Assembly (NCBI RefSeq): GCF_024499015.1
Contig: NZ_CP098604.1
Span: forward strand, 4,774,001 to 4,838,000
Direction: 5' to 3'
Length of the DNA: 64,000 nucleotides
Origin: Xanthomonas hortorum pv. pelargonii
Lineage (GTDB): Bacteria > Pseudomonadota > Gammaproteobacteria > Xanthomonadales > Xanthomonadaceae
Shown: positions 1 through 8,260 of the stretch, piece after piece
Numbering within the stretch: position 1 is the stretch's first letter
Layout: the number at the start of each line of letters is the position of its first letter
Notes under the pieces: generated by a model
Databases searched by the model: none
What the model saw: the letters and a program-made list of their open reading frames with translations, nothing else
Told to the model about the DNA's origin: nothing
Made by a program: the position numbers and the translations under genes

Positions 1-490
1 GGCTGACGCCGCCGACCACGTAGACCGGAATGTGCTTGGGCAGCACCGAGCGCAGCGCGCGCACGTGTGCGGCGCCATACGTCGCGGCCGGGAATAGTTT
101 GAGGATGGTGGCGCCGGCGTCGATGGCGTCGAACGCCTCGCTGGCAGTGGCGAAGCCTGCCACCACGGTGAGCCCGCGCGACACCGCATGGCGGATCAGC
201 GACGGACGCGTATTCGGGGTGACGATGAAGCGCGCACCGATCTCGGCCAGGGTGTCGACGTCTTCGTTGCGCAGCACGGTGCCGGCACCGATCCAGGCGC
301 GCTCGCCGTAGGTCTGCTGGGCCAGCGCGATGCTCTCGGCCCAGCGCGGCGAATTGAGCGGGATTTCGATCGCGTCGAAACCGGCATCGATCAGCGCGCC
401 GACATGGTCGAGTGTTTCTTCCGGCGTGATGCCACGCAGGATGGCGATCAGCGGCAGGGCGAACAGGCTGGCAGTGGTGTCTGAGGTCAT
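1..490 (-). CDS. dgoA: 2-dehydro-3-deoxy-6-phosphogalactonate aldolase, 3' end outside window
   Basis: The enzyme cleaves 2-dehydro-3-deoxy-6-phosphogalactonate to pyruvate and glyceraldehyde-3-phosphate, the last step of the De Ley-Doudoroff galactose route, in the cytoplasm. Reading left from the ATG at 490 gives 163 codons that run off the window edge. The KDPG/KDPGal aldolase pattern is clear: IAILRG near residues 15-20, Glu42 in AIEIPLN, GAGTV around 68-72, and the Schiff-base lysine Lys131 in ILKLFPA. A candidate regulated promoter lies about 360 bases upstream (846-887). The link to the locus is that galactose released from xyloglucan by the GH35 enzyme could enter this pathway; that is inference. 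The family call is firm. Confidence 0.93.
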   Translation of the reverse strand, partial: MTSDTTASLFALPLIAILRGITPEETLDHVGALIDAGFDAIEIPLNSPRWAESIALAQQTYGERAWIGAGTVLRNEDVDTLAEIGARFIVTPNTRPSLIRHAVSRGLTVVAGFATASEAFDAIDAGATILKLFPAATYGAAHVRALRSVLPKHIPVYVVGGVS

Positions 491-494
491 CGGG

Positions 495-596
495 TTACTC
501 GCGATAGAGCGGAAAGCGGCCGTCGGCGACCAGATGGCCGGCAACGTCGGGGGAGCTTGCGCAACTGCGCGCTGCAAACGTGGTCTGCAGGCGCAC
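495..596 (-). other. 33-codon open frame ending just before dgoA, possible gene remnant
   Basis: A GTG-initiated frame of 33 codons ends with TAA four bases before the dgoA ATG, the spacing expected of an upstream operon partner. Its last residues read VADGRFPLYRE. The frame is closed by a TGA just before the GTG, so no complete gene precedes dgoA. I do not recognise the peptide. It could be the tail of a deleted gene or chance. Between 597 and 845 I see no other supported gene. Confidence 0.25.
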
Positions 597-845
597 GGTG
601 AAAGATCAGGAACATGGGGGCGGGCAGGGTGCCGCGACGCAATGACGGGCCGATTGCAGCAATTGCGTGCGCACTCCAACAGCCTGCAATGGGCTGGCAA
701 GATGCCGTCATCGTCGTCCACCTCCGCAGTCATGGCATGCGTGTTGCCACCTTGTGGAAGATGGGTCACGTCTGTTCTGGCCGCGCCCGGGAGGTCGGGG
801 CTCCTGGTGCGGCGTTCGATAGCCTTGCGCGGGGAGATATGTGCT

Positions 846-887
846 GCAAATGAAATTTTCGGCATATTCTATTCCTCCTACGAATAC
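846..887 (-). promoter_or_regulatory. candidate LysR-type operator and promoter facing dgoA (and lysR start)
   Basis: CTATTCC (869-875), five bases, then CGAATAC (881-887) forms an imperfect inverted repeat of T-N11-A form. Read on the minus strand, GGAATAG is followed after exactly 13 bases by TTTCATTTGC (plus 846-855). The same layout occurs before both TonB receptors (1893-1934 and 5180-5221). The element ends 19 bases before the LysR ATG, so it could serve both dgoA activation and autoregulation. Confidence 0.6.
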
Positions 888-905
888 ACCTTCGCGGCGA
901 CCTCC

Positions 906-1876
906 ATGGCAAATTCCGGTACTCCCTGGTTCAACGCAGCCCGGCTGAAGACGCGTCAGCTCTTGTTGCTGCTGCATTTGCACGAACAGCGCTCGGTCCT
1001 GCGTGCGGCCGAGGCTGCCAGCATGACCCAGCCGGCCGCCTCCAAGCTACTGGCGGAAATGGAGGACATGCTGGGGGTGAAGTTGTTCGAACGGCATGCG
1101 CGCGGGGTCGAGCCGACCTGGTACGGCCATGTGCTGATCCGGCGGCGCGCGCGGCAATGTCGGAGATCGGCCGGGCGCAGGAAGAGATCGCCGCACTGCG
1201 TGCCGGGCGCATGGGTCAGGCCTCGATCGGTACGGTGGTCAATCCGGGCACCAATCTGGTGCCGCAGGCGATTGCCGAGGTCAAACGCGAGTTCCCGGAC
1301 ATCCTGGTGCGGGTGGAAATGGACTACAGCCGGCCGCTGGTGGCCAAGTTGCTGGATGGCCAGCTGGACATCGTGATCGGCCGCATCCTGGGGCCGGAGG
1401 GCGTGGGCGAGCTGGAGTTCGAGCCGCTGGCCGACGAGCCGCATTCGGTGATCGCACGTGCCGGCCACCCGCTGGCCAGCCGCGCCGGTCTGCAGCATGC
1501 CGATCTGGTGCGCTATGGCTGGATCCTGCCGCCGGCCGACAGCGTGCTGCGCGCGCGGCTGGATTCGATGTTCATGGAGCACGGCGTGCAGACACCGACC
1601 AATGCGATCGAGACCTCGTCCTTGCCGGTCACCTCGACCCTGCTGCGCGGCACCGACATGTTGACCGCCTTGCCGGTGGAGTCGGTGGCGGCGCTGATCC
1701 AGGCCAAGCTGCTGACCGTGCTGCCGATCGAACTGGGGGTGCGGATGGAGTCGTTCGGCATCATCCGCCGGCGCGATTACATCCTGCCGCCGGGTGCCGA
1801 GCGCATTTTGCAGGCGCTACGCACCACCGCGCGTCGTTTGTATCCGGCTTTGCGCGGCCCGGAATCCCTTGGCTAA
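906..1876 (+). pseudogene. LysR-family transcriptional regulator, frameshifted
   Basis: The first frame (ATG 906) encodes an N-terminal winged helix-turn-helix of LysR type: LHLHEQRSVLRAAEAASMTQ, then PAASKLLAEMEDMLG and LFERHARG. The second frame (from 1157, MSEIGRAQEEIAALRAG) encodes the whole substrate-binding domain, ending at 1876. The two halves join in phase if one base is restored in the GC run at about 1139-1157, so the gene has lost one base there. The divergent arrangement with dgoA suggests a sugar-acid or galactose-responsive regulator of GbpR type, and the three matching operators suggest that it controls the xyloglucan receptors. As written, the product would be a DNA-binding stub. 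A sequencing error is the main alternative. Confidence 0.8.
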
Positions 1877-1892
1877 GCGAGCTCTGCCATTT

Positions 1893-1934
1893 CTATTCCG
1901 TCAGGGAATAGTAGTTCGTGATTTTTTCATTGGT
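1893..1934 (+). promoter_or_regulatory. candidate LysR-type operator and promoter of receptor 1
   Basis: CTATTCC (1893-1899), gtcag, GGAATAG (1905-1911) is a perfect 7-base inverted repeat with the T-N11-A form of LysR-type sites. After 13 bases comes TTTCATTGGT (1925-1934), whose TTGGTT or the overlapping TTGACG (1934-1939) can act as a -35; TATATC at 1954-1959 is a possible -10. The operator centre would lie near -60 to -70, the usual place for a LysR activator site. Confidence 0.62.
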
Positions 1935-2118
1935 TGACGCTAGATCACGCGCCTATATCTGTGAGTCAGATCGCACGCTGAAGCGCACGTGAAGTCGGGC
2001 AGGTGATCGGCGGCCAAGCCGCCATGCAGTGGGAGGGTGGACCCGCACGCTCGCGTGCGGATCCCACACGATCGTGCGGCCCGCTTGCGGTGCCGCGACA
2101 ACCAGTCTTCAGTCGTCT

Positions 2119-2134
2119 TGCGTCCTGGGAGGGA
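2119..2134 (+). promoter_or_regulatory. conserved 16-base leader with ribosome binding site, receptor 1
   Basis: The 16 bases TGCGTCCTGGGAGGGA lie just before the receptor 1 ATG (2140) and are repeated exactly before receptor 2 (5387-5402), although surrounding bases differ. The GGGAGG core is a strong ribosome binding site and fixes the ATG at 2140 as the start rather than the in-frame codon at 2029. Confidence 0.6.
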
Positions 2135-2139
2135 TTCGG

Positions 2140-5070
2140 ATGTACACCTTTTCAAGCCATGCACCGGCAGGTACGGGCGTGCGCGCTCGCCTTACCTTGC
2201 GTTTGCCTCATTCCGCCATGGCCGTCAGCATTGCGCTGCTTCTCGCAGCGCCGGTTTATGCCCAGCAGGCGCAGACGTCACAGAACGCTCCGCTCACCAA
2301 TGCCGGCGGCAACGCCGTGGATCTGGATGCGGTGGAAGTGCGCGGTGTGCGCGCCAGCCTGATCAAGTCGCAGGTAATCAAGCGCGACGCCAGCCAGATC
2401 GTGGATTCGGTGAGTGCCGAAGACATCGGCGCCTTGCCCGATCGCAGCGTTACCGAAACCCTGCAGCGCGTCAGCGGCGTGACCATTGATCACTTCGCCG
2501 CGCGCAGCGACCCCGATCACTTCTCGGCCGAAGGCAGCGGGGTGATGATCCGCGGCCTGACCCAGGTGCGCGGCGAACTCAATGGGCGCGACATCTTCAG
2601 CGCCGCCAGCGGCCGCGGACTGAGCTTCGAGGACGTGCCGGCCGAGCTGATGGCCGGTGTGGACGTCTACAAGAATCCCTCGGCCGAAATCATCGAGGGC
2701 GGCCTGGGCGGCACGGTCAACCTGCGCACGCGCATGCCGTTCGACAATCCGGGCCGGATCGTCGGTGGCAATGTCGATTACAACTACGGCGACATGAGCA
2801 AGCAGTACAAGCCGTCGGCCTCGTTCCTGTTCAGCGATCGCTGGGACACCGGCATCGGCGAGATGGGCTTCATGATCGACATCGCGCATTCGGAGCTGGC
2901 AACGCGCTCGGACGGCATCCAGGTCGAACCGTACGTGCGGCGTACCGACGAGGCAGTGCTGGCCGGCAGCGGGCGCAGCGAGGTGTATGTACCGGGCGGG
3001 GTGAACTGGCGTCAGCTGGATTTCGAGCGCAAGCGCGACGGCATTGCGGCCGCCTTCCAGTGGAAGCCCAGCGATGCCACCGAGATCTATGCCCAGTTCC
3101 TGCGTTCGCGTTACGAGATGAACTGGCAGGAGCGCGCGGCGTTCTTCAACGACAGCAACAACAGCATCACCCCGGCGCCGGGCACCACCTTCGACTACGA
3201 CGATCGTGGCGGGTTTCTGCGGGGCTCGCCGGTGTCCAGCTCATGGCGCGGTGTGCTTACCGGCGATGGCGTGCGTTTCAATACCGACAACCGCTATTCC
3301 GAACAGCGCACCACCACCACCGACCTGTCGGTGGGCTTCAGCCACTTCTTCAACGACAACCTGCAGATCAAGGGCGATATGCAGTTGGTGCAATCGGAGA
3401 ACGAGCAGCTGGATTTCACCGTGTTCAGCGCGACCTATCTGCCTGGGCTGTCTTATGACGTGTCGGGCAAGTATCCCAGTGTGCAGATCGCCAACCCGGC
3501 CTTTACCCAGGATCCGTCCAATTACTTCTGGGCGGCGGCGATGGACCACCTGGGCAAGAATCGCGGGCGGCAGCTGTCCACCCGCGTGGATCTGGAATAC
3601 ACCTTCGATGACAGCAGCTGGCTGCGCTTTGCGCGCTTCGGCATGCGTGCCACCGACCGCAATCAGATCAACAAGAACTCCGGCTACAACTGGGGCGTGA
3701 TCTCCGACAACTGGGCCGCGATTCCGGGCACCAGCAATGGCCTGGCGAACATGTCGGAGTTCATGACCGATCAGTCGTCGTTGTTCACCTTCTCCAACTT
3801 CTTCCGCGGTGGGGTGAACGTGCCGACCACGTTGGTGGTGCCCAACAGCAGCCTGGTCAACAACTACGGCTCGGCCTCGCAGATGATCCAGCAGATCGTG
3901 GCGCTGCGCGGCTATGGCTGGGCACCGGACACCTATCAGCCGCAGGATACCAACCGCCAGTTCGAACGCACCCAGGCGGCGTATGCAGCGCTGTACTTCG
4001 GCAACGACGAGGCCTGGGGCATTCCGGTGGACGGCAACGTCGGCATCCGTGTGGTGCAGACCAAGACCCATGCCGAAGGCTTCGGCCAGTTTCAGAATCT
4101 GGCCGGCCTCAATGTCTCGCCCGAACTGCAGGCGCGCTACACCGGGCAGTATTTCGAGAACAATTCCGAAGGCAGCTACACCAATGTATTGCCCAGCTTG
4201 AACCTGCGTCTGCGCTTCACCGACACCTTGCAGTGGCGCTTTGCCGCCTCCAAGGCGATGGCGCGCCCGGATTACACCCAGCTGCAGCCGTATGTGTTGC
4301 TCAACGTGGAGACCAACGACGCCGGCCAGGCCACCGACTTCGTCGGCACCGCCGGCAACCCGAACCTCAAGCCGATGGTGGCCAACCAGTTCGACACCGC
4401 GCTGGAGTGGTACTTCGACACCAGCGACATGCTGTACGCCACGCTGTTCTACAAGAAGGTCAAGGATTACTTCTCCACCCAGACCCGCAACGAGATCTAC
4501 GACAACCGCGCATGGCTGGTGACGCGCCCGTACAACATGGACGAGGGCACCATCCGCGGCGCGGAACTGGGCTATACCCAGTTCTTCGATCAGTTGCCGG
4601 GTTGGCTGAGCGGGTTCGGCGTCAATGCCAACTTCACCTTCGTCGATAGCCAGGGCGGCGCCAACACCGCGACCGACCCGTACACCAACACCACCGTCAC
4701 CGGCGTCGAGTTGCCGCTGGAAGGCTTGTCGCGGCGCAGCTACAACCTGGCCGGCATCTACGAGAAGGGTCCGCTGTCGCTGCGACTGGCCTACAACTGG
4801 CGCTCGCGCTATCTGCTGACCACCAGCGACGCGGCCACGCGCCTGCCGACCTGGGCCGACGACTATGGCCAGCTCGACGGCTCGTTCTTCTATCGCTTCA
4901 ACGACCATCTGCAGTTGGGCGTGCAGGCCAACAACCTGACCAACACCGTGACCAAGGTGTTGATGGGGCCGACCTCGTACGAAGGGGGCGAAGTGGACCC
5001 GCGCTTGTACACGCGTTCTTCGTTCGTCAACGACCGGCGCTATTCGCTGGTGCTGCGCATGAGCTGGTAA
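2140..5070 (+). CDS. TonB-dependent outer membrane receptor 1 (xyloglucan locus)
   Basis: This outer membrane receptor probably imports xyloglucan oligosaccharides using TonB-ExbBD energy. The product is 976 residues. A signal peptide ends at about VYA (residue 41). A TonB-box-like stretch (DAVEVRG) follows, then a plug domain with DIGALPDRSVTETLQRVSGV and GLGGTVNLRTRMPF. A long beta-barrel follows, ending in an aromatic residue (LRMSW). The start at 2140 is chosen from the conserved leader and ribosome binding site; the same frame is open back to 2029. It is followed by a paralogue of the same layout. The substrate is inferred from neighbours, not from the receptor sequence. The frame is intact. 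Confidence 0.93.
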   Translation: MYTFSSHAPAGTGVRARLTLRLPHSAMAVSIALLLAAPVYAQQAQTSQNAPLTNAGGNAVDLDAVEVRGVRASLIKSQVIKRDASQIVDSVSAEDIGALPDRSVTETLQRVSGVTIDHFAARSDPDHFSAEGSGVMIRGLTQVRGELNGRDIFSAASGRGLSFEDVPAELMAGVDVYKNPSAEIIEGGLGGTVNLRTRMPFDNPGRIVGGNVDYNYGDMSKQYKPSASFLFSDRWDTGIGEMGFMIDIAHSELATRSDGIQVEPYVRRTDEAVLAGSGRSEVYVPGGVNWRQLDFERKRDGIAAAFQWKPSDATEIYAQFLRSRYEMNWQERAAFFNDSNNSITPAPGTTFDYDDRGGFLRGSPVSSSWRGVLTGDGVRFNTDNRYSEQRTTTTDLSVGFSHFFNDNLQIKGDMQLVQSENEQLDFTVFSATYLPGLSYDVSGKYPSVQIANPAFTQDPSNYFWAAAMDHLGKNRGRQLSTRVDLEYTFDDSSWLRFARFGMRATDRNQINKNSGYNWGVISDNWAAIPGTSNGLANMSEFMTDQSSLFTFSNFFRGGVNVPTTLVVPNSSLVNNYGSASQMIQQIVALRGYGWAPDTYQPQDTNRQFERTQAAYAALYFGNDEAWGIPVDGNVGIRVVQTKTHAEGFGQFQNLAGLNVSPELQARYTGQYFENNSEGSYTNVLPSLNLRLRFTDTLQWRFAASKAMARPDYTQLQPYVLLNVETNDAGQATDFVGTAGNPNLKPMVANQFDTALEWYFDTSDMLYATLFYKKVKDYFSTQTRNEIYDNRAWLVTRPYNMDEGTIRGAELGYTQFFDQLPGWLSGFGVNANFTFVDSQGGANTATDPYTNTTVTGVELPLEGLSRRSYNLAGIYEKGPLSLRLAYNWRSRYLLTTSDAATRLPTWADDYGQLDGSFFYRFNDHLQLGVQANNLTNTVTKVLMGPTSYEGGEVDPRLYTRSSFVNDRRYSLVLRMSW

Positions 5071-5179
5071 GCGTGCTCGATCACGGTTCCGGCATGCGTT
5101 GGTTCGCAGAGTTGAGCCCGTTTCGGTGAATTCGGCAGCCTGGCCCGCAACGCCAGACCTGCCGGGTTTCTCTATGTTG

Positions 5180-5221
5180 CTATAGGTTTCAGGAATAGCT
5201 CGCCAGGAATATTTCATTGGT
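5180..5221 (+). promoter_or_regulatory. candidate LysR-type operator and promoter of receptor 2
   Basis: CTATAGG (5180-5186), five bases, GGAATAG (5192-5198) repeats the operator layout with one perfect half-site and one partial. After exactly 13 bases comes TTTCATTGGT (5212-5221), identical to the copy before receptor 1. TTGGTG (5217-5222) with TATGCT (5242-5247) is a possible -35/-10 pair with 19-base spacing. A further GGAATA lies at 5206-5211. The rest of 5071-5407 shows no gene. Confidence 0.6.
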
Positions 5222-5386
5222 GTGGCATGACAGCCGCGCCCTATGCTCCGGCCGCAGCCGCTAGGTAAGCCTTATCGGGATTACCACGCATCCAACCAGC
5301 CGCAGCCTTTGCCGTGTGCGGATGCGGGCCAGCAACAACGACGGGCAGGGCGTTCGCGCACCGACCCGCTAAAAATTAGCAGTACA

Positions 5387-5402
5387 TGCGTCCTGGGAGG
5401 GA
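5387..5402 (+). promoter_or_regulatory. conserved 16-base leader with ribosome binding site, receptor 2
   Basis: This is the second exact copy of the 16-base leader seen at 2119-2134. It places GGGAGG before the ATG at 5408 and decides that start over the upstream in-frame codon at 5243. Confidence 0.6.
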
Positions 5403-5407
5403 GCACC

Positions 5408-8142
5408 ATGTCAGTGCAACATCGCCACATTCCGGCAGGCCGGACTGTGGGTCAGCGTTCGATCCGTGATTTCCGCCGCTCCGTGATGGCCATCAGTGTG
5501 GCCACGCTGCTGAGCGCGCAGGCCTATGCGCAAGACGCGACCACCACTGCTGCTCCAGCGCAGGACCCGACCACCCAGCAGCTCGACACCGTGCAGGTCA
5601 CCGGCACCCGCAGCAGCGTCACCAAGGCGCAGCTGGTCAAGCAGAACGCCGAGCAGATCGTCGATTCGATCGTTGCCGAAGACATCGGCAAGCTGCCCGA
5701 CAACAACGTCGCCGAGGCGCTGCAGCGCATCTCCGGCATCCAGATCACCCGCAATTACGGCGAAGGTAGCTCGATCGCCATTCGCGGCCTGACCCAGGTG
5801 CGTACCGAACTCAATGGCCGCGACATTTTCACTGCCAACGACGGCCGTGGCCTGAGCTTCGAAGACGTCTCTGCCGAACTGCTGGGCGGTGTCAACGTCT
5901 ACAAGAATCCTTCGGCCGACATGATCGAAGGTGGCCTGGGCGGCACCGTGGATCTGCGCACGCGCCTGCCGTTCGACTATGAAGGCCGCAAGATCGCCGG
6001 CAGCGTCCAGTACAACCATTACGACCTGGCCGACGACGGCAAGCCGGCGTTCTCGGGCCTGTTCAGCGATCGCTGGCAGACCGGTATCGGCGAAATCGGC
6101 CTGCTGGTGAATTATTCGCAGCAGAAGAGCCCGTTCCGTCAGGACACCATCTCGATCGAGCCGTGGTACACGCAGACCGATCTGCCGGGCTACGAAGGCC
6201 AGGAAGTGTCGGTGCCGCACGGCGCCGGCATCAACACCACCGTCGGTGAGCGCGAGCGCAAGACCGGCGCGTTTGCGATGCAGTGGCGTCCGAACGATTC
6301 GGTCGAGGTCTATACGCAGGTGCTGCGTTCGGAATACGATTTCCGCTGGCAGGATTATTCGTTCTTCGCACTGACGCAGCAAAATCCCATACAAGGGTTG
6401 CCCGGTATCCAGGTCAACGACCGCAACGAGTTCGTCAACGGCTCGTTCCAGAACGTACCGACCGAATCCAACACCAGCCTGACCGAGCGTCATTCGGTGA
6501 CCACCGATTACTCGTTGGGCGCCAAGTGGACGGTCAACGAGAAGCTGACCCTGAGCACCGACTTCCAGTATGTCGATGCCACCACCACCGGCACGCGCTA
6601 CATCGTGGCGACCGGGCAGGACACCAGCCCGCAGTTCAACGTCGATTTCCGTGGCGATCTGCCGCGCCTGTCGGTGACCGATGCTAGCGGCGCTGAAGGC
6701 TACCTTGCCGACGTCAACAACTATGACGGCTGGCGCTACCACCTGGACAACAAGGACGACAACAAGGGCACTGAGTTCGCCTGGCGCGCCGACATGGACC
6801 TGGCGTTCGACAGCGACTTCGTGCGCAGCTTCAAGGCCGGTGTGCGCTACACCGATCGCGATGCCGAGACCAAGGGCAATATCTATCGCTTTATGTGTTT
6901 GAACACCGCATGCGGTGCTGCGACCGACTCGCCATTCGCGGCGTTTCCCAACATTGGTATCGTGACCAATCCAATTACCGATTTTTCCGTGGTGAAAGCA
7001 GCACCTTTGGACGTACGTTGACCGCAGCCAATTCGGCAGTGTCCAACTACGAGCAGACTCTTGCCACCTTCGGCGCCAGTCCGCTTGTATTCGCACCCAA
7101 CAATATTAACGCTCAGACCGAGAAGACCTACGCGGCCTACGGTGTATTGCGCTTCGGTGTGGACAGCGACTCAATTCCGTTTGATGGCAACATCGGCGTG
7201 CGTGTCGTGCGCACCGAGGTCGGTTCAACTGGTGTACGCACCGGCACCGATAGCGAGGGCGGCGGCCTGATTCCAGTAGATGCGCAGCAGACCTATACGG
7301 ACGTGCTACCGAGCCTGAACTTGCGTTGGATGCTGAGCGACCAGTTGCAATGGCGTTTTGCCGCCTCGCGCGGTATCTCACGCCCGACTTTTGATCGCCT
7401 TAATCCAAATTTGAGCCTGGGCACCAACTCTGGCGCAGGCGGCTCCACCTTGGTGGGCAATGCAGGTAATCCGGAATTGGAGCCGGTGAAGGCTGATCAA
7501 TTCGACACTGCGCTGGAGTGGTACTTCGGCCAGGGCTCGATGATGTACGGCACGCTTTTCTACAAAAAAGTAGAGGGCTTTATTGCAAATGCCGTCTTCA
7601 ATGAGATCTACGATGGCCAGCCTGCGCAGATCACCCGTCCGGTCAACGGCGATGCCGGCAAGATCCGCGGTGCGGAACTGGGCTATACGCAGTTCTTCGA
7701 CTTCCTGCCGGGCTGGTTGAGCGGCTTCGGCCTGCAGACCAACTACACCTATGTCGACAGCGAGGCGCCGAGCCCCACTGCGACCGACACCAACGGCCAG
7801 GCACTCACCGTGCCGCTGGAAGGGTTGTCCAAGAACAGCTACAACGCGATCCTCAGCTACGAAACGACGCGCTTCCAGGGCCGTGTGGCCTACAACTGGC
7901 GCAGCGACTGGCTGGTGACCACCGCAGGCAACGGCACTGAAAATCTGCCGGTCTACAACAAGGGCTTCGGCCAGCTGGATGCCTCGCTGCGTTTCAACAT
8001 CAATGATGTGTGGTCGATCTCGCTCGATGGCGTGAATCTGCTCGATACCCGGCGCGAAAGCTATCTGGGTTCCGAGTCGCGCTACCGCGACTTCGTGATC
8101 AACGATCGTCGGTATGGCCTGACCTTGCGGGCCAGCCTGTAG
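5408..8142 (+). pseudogene. TonB-dependent outer membrane receptor 2, one-base frameshift
   Basis: This is a paralogue of receptor 1, of about 911 residues when the frame is repaired. It has a signal peptide ending near AYA, a TonB-box-like LDTVQVTG, and a plug with AEDIGKLPDNNVAEALQRIS and GLGGTVDLRTRLPF. The first frame ends at 7021; the second carries on from about 6987 to 8142 with the rest of the barrel. The break lies in a run of five T at 6982-6986: a sixth T would give ITDFFRGE, matching SNFFRGG at the same place in receptor 1. So one T is missing. As written, the product lacks the second half of its barrel and could not work. A homopolymer sequencing error is equally possible. It is followed by a terminator at 8166-8210. 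Confidence 0.88.
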
Positions 8143-8165
8143 AACGTGCCGTAGGAAGTGCGTCT

Positions 8166-8210
8166 CCGGTCCGGCGAGCTGTGCAGGCAGCTCGTTGGAC
8201 CGGTGTTTTT
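8166..8210 (+). terminator. intrinsic terminator between receptor 2 and the enzyme cluster
   Basis: CCGGTCC (8166-8172) pairs with GGACCGG (8197-8203), and an inner GAGCTG/CAGCTC (8176-8181/8188-8193) extends the stem. TGTTTTT follows. This would stop or attenuate receptor transcripts before GH74. Stem and T-run are directly visible; efficiency is unknown. Confidence 0.75.
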
Positions 8211-8260
8211 CCAGTCGGTGGCCATCATCGACCGCAAAGGGAGCCGGAGGAATGATCGTC

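Noticed and set aside
3241..5217. 658-codon antisense frame under receptor 1
   Set aside because: A shadow of a high-GC coding strand; no domain, no ribosome binding site, and the plus strand encodes a clear TonB receptor.
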